From positions 1 to 5,361 of the forward strand of contig JAITPS010000023.1 of NCBI GenBank assembly GCA_031289325.1: 5,361 nt of DNA, given 5' to 3'. The position numbers and the translations under genes were made by a program. Every line of letters begins with the position of its first letter. Position 1 is the first letter of the stretch. A model generated the notes under the pieces. That model was given only the letters and a program-made list of their open reading frames with translations, was not told the origin of the DNA and did no database searches. Origin of the DNA: Candidatus Methanovirga meridionalis. GTDB taxonomy: Archaea; Methanobacteriota; Methanobacteria; Methanobacteriales; Methanobacteriaceae. This document shows, piece by piece, positions 1 to 5,361 of this stretch.

Positions 1-2
1 TT

Positions 3-929
3 TTAGCTGCTGTTGGAGATATGCAAAATTCAATGACAGGCAAATTAGAAGGATTAAATAAAATAATTCTTAAAGATGCTGTTAATAAAGTATATGTTAA
101 GGTTACAGAGGATCTTTCTCTCTATGGAAGACAAACAAGACCACTATATCTTGCGTTATCTTATTTTAGTGATGTTAAACTTCCAATCACTAACAACACA
201 ACAGAAGCAATTGCTTTAATGTAGGATTTAGGAATTGAAAGGCAAACTGATGATGATAAACCCCGCACTTTAAGTGATTTAACAAAAATTGAGAAAGAAA
301 AGCTATTTTCTGAACTTGTAGCAATGTTATCCAAATCAGTTCCAGATAGATATCTTAAATATGTTTCAAGACTTGTAGTAGCCGACTCCTATGAATTTTT
401 ACATGAAGAGAATAAAACATTTTTAAGAGATGCATCAGAATTTTCAACAGGAATTAATGCCTGTAGTCGCAGTAACAGAGAATATATTGCATTAAATATA
501 CTTAAAGGAAATAGAATTGATGTATTAGATGAATTAGAAGCTATTTTAGTGGAACATAAAACTAATTTGGCTAAAGCCATCCAAGAAATTGATATTGTGG
601 AAGAAAAAAATATTCAATACTTTGATGGCTTTGGAATTGAACCTAATATTCTTGGAACAATAACTGGTATGATTCTCAGTCAAGGAGATTGGAGAAAACC
701 AATGATAGGATTTACTCAAATAGATGAGAAAAATTTAAAGATTTCTCTTAGATGCTCAAAACTTTTAGCTTATGATGGAATACACTTTGGAAATATAATT
801 AGAAAAGTAGCTAAGTCAGTTGGTGGAAATGGGGGAGGTCGCTCAATTGCTTGTGGTGCATACATACCATCAAATAAAAAAGATGAATTCATTAATAAAT
901 TAAATCAACATCTTGATGGTTTAATATAG
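3..929 (+). pseudogene. recJ: Archaeal RecJ-like single-stranded-DNA exonuclease (DHH/DHHA1), 5'-partial, interrupted by an in-frame TAG
   Basis: One frame is open from the left edge to a TAG at 927-929, backed by an in-frame TGA at 930-932, and is broken once by TAG at 222-224. About 307 codons are visible. The gene starts outside the window, so the N-terminal DHH catalytic motifs cannot be checked. Visible family marks are an AAVGDMQ segment at the edge, then [23 protein letters not shown] (about 427-474), [20 protein letters not shown] and, near the C-terminus, [18 protein letters not shown], the DHHA1 nucleic-acid-binding loop. Archaeal RecJ-like proteins degrade single-stranded DNA or RNA in the cytoplasm during replication and repair, and some associate with the replisome. 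DHHA1 loops normally read GGGH..A.G; here the codon CGC gives Arg where His is expected, one transition from CAC. The ATG at 324 continues the same frame without a convincing ribosome binding site, so 324-929 is best read as the 3' part of this gene. Family call is strong; loss of function is inferred. Confidence 0.85.
222..224 (+). other. Premature in-frame TAG in the recJ-like gene
   Basis: The reading frame is homologous in style on both sides: ...TEAIALM before the stop and [19 protein letters not shown] after it. No frame change is needed. A single substitution from AAG (Lys) or CAG (Gln) would explain it. The gene itself ends with TAG, which argues against TAG being a sense codon here. 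It could be a true nonsense mutation or an assembly or base-call error. Confidence 0.85.
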
Positions 930-977
930 TGATGTAAAAAATGTTTGTAATTAATCATTTATTTTAAATATCATATT

Positions 978-1015
978 GTTGAAAATTTATTTTCAACTTA
1001 GGAGAATTTATTCTC
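978..1015 (+). terminator. Tandem hairpins with identical TTTA loops downstream of recJ
   Basis: Two perfect inverted repeats lie back to back, 48 nt after the recJ stop. The first is GTTGAAAA-TTTA-TTTTCAAC (978-997, 8-bp stem). The second is GAGAA-TTTA-TTCTC (1002-1015, 5-bp stem). Both use the same four-base loop and are separated by TTAG. A short T run and further T-rich DNA follow. The position suits 3'-end formation or transcript protection for recJ, but the first hairpin lacks an immediate T tract, so a protein-binding dyad is also possible. Confidence 0.5.
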
Positions 1016-1045
1016 GCTTTTAAAAATTTCAATTAATATTAAATT

Positions 1046-1088
1046 AATTTTTTAAATAATGATTTTTATTTTTTATTTTTAAAAATAA
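1046..1088 (+). terminator. T-rich terminator-like stretch with a 16-bp A/T palindrome
   Basis: Several T5-T6 runs occur here on the + strand. Archaeal intrinsic termination depends mainly on such U tracts and does not need a strong hairpin. The stretch ends in the perfect palindrome TTATTTTTAAAAATAA (1073-1088). It would be a plausible stop for recJ transcription, but the surrounding composition makes such runs common, so this is weak. Confidence 0.35.
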
Positions 1089-1165
1089 TAATTATAATTT
1101 TGTTAATTAAAAATTCAATAATTATGCTTCATTTTTAAAAACTTCATTATTTAACTTGTTCAATT

Positions 1166-1184
1166 AGAAAAACAAAGTTTTTCT
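1166..1184. repeat. Inverted repeat, 8-bp arms with a 3-nt loop
   Basis: AGAAAAAC (1166-1173) and GTTTTTCT (1177-1184) are perfect inverted repeats around AAA. Transcribed rightward it would form a small hairpin followed by TTACTT. No gene lies beside it, so it could be a terminator remnant or an operator-like dyad. The function is unknown. Confidence 0.4.
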
Positions 1185-1277
1185 TTACTTAAAAACATTA
1201 TTTCATACAATATATTTATTTTTAAAAAAAAGTCATGTATTAAGAACTTTATCAAAACCACTATATTAAAGAAGAAA

Positions 1278-1342
1278 ATGAAAATAATATTAAAGACTAA
1301 ATGAAAATAATATTAAAGACTAAATGAAAATAATATTAAAGA
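1278..1342 (+). repeat. 23-bp direct tandem repeat, about 2.8 copies
   Basis: Two identical 23-bp units lie at 1278-1300 and 1301-1323, followed by the first 19 bp of a third at 1324-1342. Each unit begins ATGAAAATAATATTAAAGA. The period is not a multiple of 3, so the array is not a coding repeat in one frame. Each full copy contains a 9-codon ATG-to-TGA mini-frame whose TGA overlaps the next unit's ATG as ATGA. No ribosome binding site precedes these ATGs, so translation is doubtful. Slippage duplication is the simplest origin. Confidence 0.85.
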
Positions 1343-1476
1343 AAGGGAATTCGAAGTCTATCAAATCATTAAAAACAACATAAACATTTTAGTATTTAAT
1401 ACTCCAAGAAGATGAATTTAGAATAGAACACATAAAGAAAGTAATATTATCTGAATATTTAATAAAAGGAGATTAG
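1317..1476 (+). pseudogene. Possible frameshifted remnant of a small gene upstream of the restriction gene
   Basis: This span is less AT-pure than the spacer and reads like protein in two overlapping frames. The first, open 1317-1412, includes KEREFEVYQIIKNNINILVF. The second, open 1393-1473, reads LQEDEFRIEHIKKVILSEYL and then IKGD before TAG at 1474-1476. The frames overlap at 1393-1412, as expected if one indel split a single frame. The stop lies 2 nt before the ATG of the restriction gene, and that gene's ribosome binding site sits inside the last codons, a typical arrangement for a translationally coupled upstream operon partner. I recognise no family and see no start codon with a ribosome binding site, so this may simply be spacer that happens to be open. 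Confidence 0.3.
1464..1471 (+). promoter_or_regulatory. Ribosome binding site for the restriction-modification gene
   Basis: AAAAGGAG ends 7 nt before the ATG at 1479, complementary to the 3' end of archaeal 16S rRNA at normal spacing. It decides the start: the next in-frame ATG is at codon 88 (nt 1740), inside the conserved N-terminal domain. Confidence 0.8.
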
Positions 1477-1478
1477 TA

Positions 1479-4400
1479 ATGGATCATAGGAAAGCTGAAG
1501 ACTTATTAAATGAATTGTTTGATAATAAATTTAATCAAAACAAATTTGAAGAGTTTTTAACCGAACTATTCAATGGATTTAAACCTATAGGAAGAAAAAT
1601 TAATTTTAAAAAACAATACAACGAATATATTGAATCAGTTGACTACTTAGGATTACATCATGATGAAAATAATCGTGAAAACTTAGCTATTTACGGAGTA
1701 AAACTAAAAAAGAATTCATCAAGAGATAGAGCCAGAGTAATGCAAAGAAATTTAATAGAAACACTATTAGACCAATATAAAAGAGATGCGGGCATCGTTG
1801 CTTTTTACATTGAAGATCAAGAAGATTGGAGGTTTTCTTTTGTAAAAGTGGATTATGAAATAGATATTGAAACAATAAATGTTAAAAAAACATTCAGCCA
1901 AGCCAAAAGATTTTCATATTTAACAGGACCATACGAACCCAACCAAACATGCAAAAGCAGATTTCTAAAACTCTTAATAGATGAACAATCAACAATTACA
2001 ATTTCGCAGATACAAGAAATTTTTAGTGTTGAGAAAGTCACGAATGAGTTCTTTGAAAAATATCAAGGACTATATAAACAATTAAAAGAATCTTTAAATA
2101 AAATCATTAAAAATGAAGATATGATTAGAGAGGAATTTGAAATTAAAAATATTTTTTCGTCTGATTTCTCAAAAAAGTTGCTAGGACAAATAGTTTTCAT
2201 TTATTTCCTACAAAAGAAAGGTTGGCTTGGAGTAAAATATGGTGAAAAATGGGGAACAGGTTCTAAACACTTCTTTAAAGAAACATATCAACATTATAAA
2301 ACTAATCAAGAAAAATTTAAGAATTTTTTTGATGATATATTAGAACCATTATTTTATAAAGCCTTAAATGTTGAAAGAGATAGGAATTTTTATGAAGACC
2401 TTAACTGTAGAATCCCATTCTTAAATGGTGGTTTATTTGAACCAATAAAAGACTATGATTGGATAACCACAAAAATAAAATTAGATGATAAAATATTTGA
2501 AGAAATCATTGAAACTTTTGATAGATTTAATTTCACAGTGAAAGAAGATGAAGCATTAGATAAAGAAATTGCTGTGGATCCAGAAATGCTTGGAAAAGTA
2601 TTTGAAAACCTCATAGACTCCGATGATAGAAAAGTTAAAGGAGCATTTTACACACCTCGTGAAATCGTCCACTACATCTCACAAAAAACACTAATAAACT
2701 ATCTTAAAAACAATAGCAAACTTGATGAAGAATTACTTACAGAATTCATTGAAAAAGGATATAAATTATTGGATAATATTATAAGACATGAAGAACAGGA
2801 AAAAGCAGGAGATAAAAATCCTTTTTGGAATAAACACTTAACTATCCTCACTGAAAACAGTGAAGTCTTAATTAAACTATTAAATGATGTTAAAATTGTT
2901 GACACATCTGTTGGCTCAGATGCATTTCCAGTCGGAATGATGAATGAAATTGTCAATGCTAAAACAGTACTCCTCCTATTAAGAGAAGATGAAGTAAACA
3001 ATTATGAAATTAAGAGAGAAATAATTGAAAACTCATTATATGGTGTGGATATTGAATACTCAGCAATTGATATTGCAAAACTAAGATTTTGGCTATCACT
3101 TGTCATTGATGAAGAATCAATGGATAAAATCCGACCTTTACCAAACTTAGATAACAAATTAATGTGCGGTAATAGTTTAATTGAAGAATTCAACGGAATA
3201 AAACTTTTTGATAAAAACCTTTTGAATAAAAGCTCTCAAACAAGCCTTGATAGTTTCTATACAGAATCCCAAACAGTATTAAATGATTTAAGAAAATTAC
3301 ATAAGAAATTTTTCAATGTAGAAAGCCCAAATAAAAAAAGAACACTAAGAGAAGAAATCAATTCTAAAGAATGGAGCTTAATAAAATCCACACTTAAACA
3401 CGAAGGAAAAATTTTAGATATAGAAGAAATTAAGAAAACTAATTCCAAACCATTTTTCATCTGGGAACTATACTTCTTTGAAGTGTTTCAAAGAAAAAAT
3501 CCAGGATTCGACATAGTAATAGGAAATCCACCTTATGTAAGACAAGAAAAAATAAAAAAATTCAAACCTTACTTTAAAGAACATTACACTACCTATACTG
3601 GAGTAACTGACTTATATGGTTATTTCTTTGAAAAAGGATTAAATATACTTAAAGAAAGAGGAAACTTAGGATTTATATCTTCAAATAAATATACAAGAGC
3701 AAACTATGGTAAAAAACTAAGAGAATTCTTATTAAATTATAATATAAGAAACTACAATGATTACACAGGAAAAAAAGTATTCACAGGAGCTGCAGTAGAT
3801 ACAAGTGTGATTATAATTAATAAATCTAATCCTAAAACTGATATTCTTGTTAACGATGATTTCATAATGGATCAAAATAGATTAGGTGTTGGTTCTTGGT
3901 CTTTTGAATCAGAAGAGATTTTAAATCTTAAAGATAAAATAATGAGTAAAGGAACACCATTAAAAGAAATTCATGATATAAATATCTATAGGGGCATATC
4001 AACAGGATTTAATGAAGCATTCATATTAAATCAAGAAACACAGGATGATTTAATAGCTAAAGACTCAAAAAACTCTGAAATTATTAAACCATTACTAAGA
4101 GGTCGAGATATTAGAAAATGGAGTATTGGTTATCAAAATTTATACATTATTTTTTCAAGAAGAGGAATAGATATTGATAAATATCCATTTATTAAAGAAT
4201 ATCTTAATGGGTTTAAAGAGAAATTAACTCCTAAAAATAAAGGAGAAAAAATTGGGAGGGCATCAGGCTCTTATAAATGGTATGAACTTCAAAATGCAAC
4301 AGATTATTATGAAGAATTTGAAAGACCAAAAATAATTTGGTTAGAAACTGCAAAAATACAAAAATTCATAATAGACACAGACAATTATTATCTTGATAAA

Positions 4401-4955
4401 ACTTGCTTTTTCTTACCACAAAATCAAAAATATGATATATACTATCTTCTTACTTTGTTTAATTCAAAAGTACTTTTTTTCATCATGAAATCAATATTTT
4501 CAAGCATAAGTCATAGTATAAGTTATAGTAAAATATCCATTGAACAGTTACCAATAATCATAGCCCCAAAGGAAGAGTAAACCCCATTAATTGATTTAGC
4601 TACTGAAATAATAGCTAAAAATAAAGAACTGAATAAAAAAACTAAATCTTTTCATGAATATTTAATAAATGATTTTAATGTTAATAAAATTAACAATAAG
4701 ATAGCTAATTATTATAATTTATCATTTAAAGAGTTTCATAAAGAAATTAAGAAACAAGACGAGAATATTGAAACAAATAAAATAGAAACAACTAAAATAT
4801 TTGATTTAGAAAAAAAATTCAATAGTAATGTTGCTCATGTTAAAGACTTAGAAAATCAAATAACAATGATTGATAATGAAATTAACCAGAAAGTATATGA
4901 CTTATATGATTTAACTGATGAAGAGATAAGTACAATAGAAAAATTTCATGAATGA
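1479..4955 (+). pseudogene. Type IIG (Eco57I-like) restriction endonuclease/DNA adenine methyltransferase fusion, interrupted near the 3' end by TAA
   Basis: Such enzymes both cut foreign DNA and methylate adenine in an asymmetric site, using SAM. Codons 1-1033 are open, TAA falls at 4578-4580, and 124 more codons run in the same frame to TGA at 4953-4955. The N-terminal nuclease-like region has VDYLG (54-58), VKLKK (74-78), RARVMQR (84-90) and WRFSFV (117-122); I cannot assign a certain PD-(D/E)XK triad. The methyltransferase core has KGAFYTPREIVHYIS (387-401), motif I as DTSVGSDAF (475-483) where DPAVGSGAF is usual, GVDIE (522-526), and motif IV NPPY (683-686). A TaqI_C-like target-recognition region follows, with RGISTG (about 838), KPLLRGRDI (870-878) and KWYELQ (933-938). 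The full 1158 codons fit the family. The part after the stop is lysine-rich, helical and coiled-coil-like. No partner methyltransferase is visible. BREX PglX also has NPPY, but no BREX genes are seen here. The altered motif I and the stop together suggest an inactive relic. Confidence 0.85.
4578..4580 (+). other. Premature in-frame TAA in the type IIG gene
   Basis: The frame reads IIIAPKEE, then TAA, then TPLIDLATEIIAKNKELNKK. Family members usually continue at this place with a P-E-E-Q-x-P-[FL]-I-x-L-type segment and a helical tail, so CAA (Gln) to TAA is the simplest explanation. No start codon with a ribosome binding site follows; the first in-frame ATG after it is at 4866. The stop removes about 124 C-terminal residues but leaves the nuclease, methyltransferase and most of the recognition region. 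Confidence 0.8.
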
Positions 4956-4999
4956 AAATAACTATTTTTTTATATGATGAAAATAACTATTTTTTTATA
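4952..4999 (+). terminator. Duplicated 23-bp element with T7 runs at the end of the restriction gene
   Basis: Two identical 23-bp copies lie at 4952-4974 and 4977-4999, separated by TG. Each begins ATGAAAATAACTATTTTTTT. The first copy overlaps the TGA stop at 4953-4955. Each has a run of seven T, the hallmark of archaeal U-tract terminators, so the pair would act as a doubled terminator. The direct duplication is certain; the termination role is inferred. Confidence 0.65.
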
Positions 5000-5084
5000 A
5001 TTAAAATATATAAATCCTTATGAAATGGTTCTTAAATTTTAAAATAATGATTTTTTTATTAAATTATTTAATTTTAAATATCAC

Positions 5085-5093
5085 TTTATATAA
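5085..5093 (+). promoter_or_regulatory. Candidate archaeal TATA box
   Basis: TTTATATAA matches the archaeal box A consensus and follows a less A/T-pure context (TATCAC). Transcription would start roughly 25 nt downstream, near 5115, just before the decamer array. No downstream gene is visible and such strings are frequent at this composition, so this is only a candidate. Confidence 0.2.
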
Positions 5094-5130
5094 ATATCAA
5101 TTTATAAAAATCTACAACTTTAAGTTTTAA

Positions 5131-5350
5131 ATAATATAAATAAATATAAATAAATATAAATAAATATAGATAGATATAAATAAATATAAATTAATATAAA
5201 TAAATATAGATAGATATAAATAAATATAGATAGATATAAATAAATATAGATAGATATAAATAAATATAAATAATTTTAAATTAATATAAATAATTTTAAA
5301 TAGATATAGATAGATATAAATAAATATAAATGATTTTAAATAAATATAAA
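5131..5350. repeat. Decamer tandem array with exact 10-bp phasing, about 22 units
   Basis: The array repeats every 10 bp without a visible indel. Framed from 5138, the main unit is AAATAAATAT and the second variant AGATAGATAT; minor units are AAATAATTTT, AAATTAATAT, AAATAGATAT and AAATGATTTT. The two main units alternate three times at 5208-5267. In AGATAGATAT both G bases nearly always occur together, so variants spread as whole units. There is no C from 5119 to 5353 on this strand. Stops in every frame rule out coding. A 10-bp period is close to one DNA turn, so the array may be intrinsically curved or favour histone wrapping. No spacers or dyads suggest CRISPR. Confidence 0.9.
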
Positions 5351-5361
5351 ATACTATCTTT

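Larger units (their letters stand above)
930..1478. other. AT-rich intergenic region without an intact gene
   Basis: About 550 nt, nearly all A and T. It holds two tandem hairpins (978-1015), a T-rich stretch with an A/T palindrome (1046-1088), a hairpin at 1166-1184, a 23-bp tandem repeat (1278-1342) and a possible decayed small gene up to 1476. TATA-like strings occur, for example around 1209-1218 and 1262-1270, but none stands out enough from the composition to be called the promoter of the restriction gene. I see no tRNA, rRNA or longer open frame on either strand. Confidence 0.7.
4956..5361. other. AT-rich intergenic region with phased repeats, no gene
   Basis: No open frame of note lies on either strand. 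The left part carries the duplicated terminator and AT-rich filler. TATA-like strings at 5003-5013 and 5085-5093 could serve a gene beyond the right edge. From 5131 the region is a decamer array. The window ends before any downstream gene. Confidence 0.7.

Noticed and set aside
222..224. TAG as pyrrolysine or another sense codon
   Set aside because: RecJ-like proteins are not known pyrrolysine proteins, the same gene ends in TAG, and the second broken gene uses TAA instead. The TGA directly after the terminal TAG means recoding is not strictly excluded by this window alone.
324..929. A separate 201-residue gene starting at ATG 324
   Set aside because: It is in the same frame as the sequence before TAG 222, continues the RecJ-like fold without a gap, and has no convincing ribosome binding site.
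1687..3460. Open frames of 60-100 codons on the minus strand inside the restriction gene, and one inside recJ at 389-580
   Set aside because: They are antisense shadows of clearly coding sequence, with serine- and leucine-rich composition and no family features.
1479..4580. BREX PglX or type I HsdM methyltransferase
   Set aside because: The N-terminal RARVMQR and WRFSFV nuclease-side region and the KWYELQ-type recognition region fit type IIG fusions, and no BREX, hsdS or hsdR genes are beside it.
4581..4955. An independent small gene after the restriction ORF
   Set aside because: The first in-frame ATG is at 4866, there is no ribosome binding site, and the sequence is in frame with the restriction gene and reads as its C-terminal tail.
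5131..5350. CRISPR array
   Set aside because: The period is 10 bp with no unique spacers, no palindromic repeat and no cas genes.

Overview
The window is very AT-rich DNA that looks like a methanogenic archaeon of the order Methanobacteriales. Methanobrevibacter is the best guess and Methanosphaera a possible alternative. The basis is the archaeal-type RecJ-like DHH/DHHA1 protein at the left edge, arginine encoded almost only by AGA, GGAG-type ribosome binding sites and long A+T-only intergenic DNA. The genus is an inference from composition and protein flavour, not from a database match.

Layout, left to right, with all recognisable coding on the + strand. (1) Positions 1-929 hold the C-terminal two thirds of an archaeal RecJ-like single-strand exonuclease. 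It is interrupted by an in-frame TAG at 222-224 and has Arg where His is expected in its DHHA1 glycine-rich motif. (2) Positions 930-1478 are about 550 nt of AT-rich spacer with two tandem hairpins sharing the same TTTA loop, a T-rich terminator-like stretch, a third hairpin and a 23-bp tandem repeat. The spacer ends in what may be a frameshifted remnant of a small gene that stops 2 nt before the next start codon. (3) Positions 1479-4955 hold a type IIG (Eco57I-like) fused restriction endonuclease/methyltransferase, about 1158 codons in one frame, interrupted by TAA at 4578-4580. Its SAM-binding motif I is changed at three normally conserved positions (DTSVGSDAF where DPAVGSGAF is expected), although motif IV (NPPY) and the target-recognition region look intact. 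(4) Positions 4952-4999 carry a duplicated 23-bp element with T7 runs, probably a doubled terminator. (5) Positions 5131-5350 are an array of about 22 decamers with exact 10-bp phasing and no C on this strand.

The main theme is decay. Two unrelated adjacent genes each have one in-frame stop plus a change in a signature motif, and a third remnant is possible. The RecJ gene is probably core genome and the R-M gene accessory; nothing shows that they work together. I do not see a new multi-gene defence system. The most unusual structure is the helically phased decamer array at the right edge.
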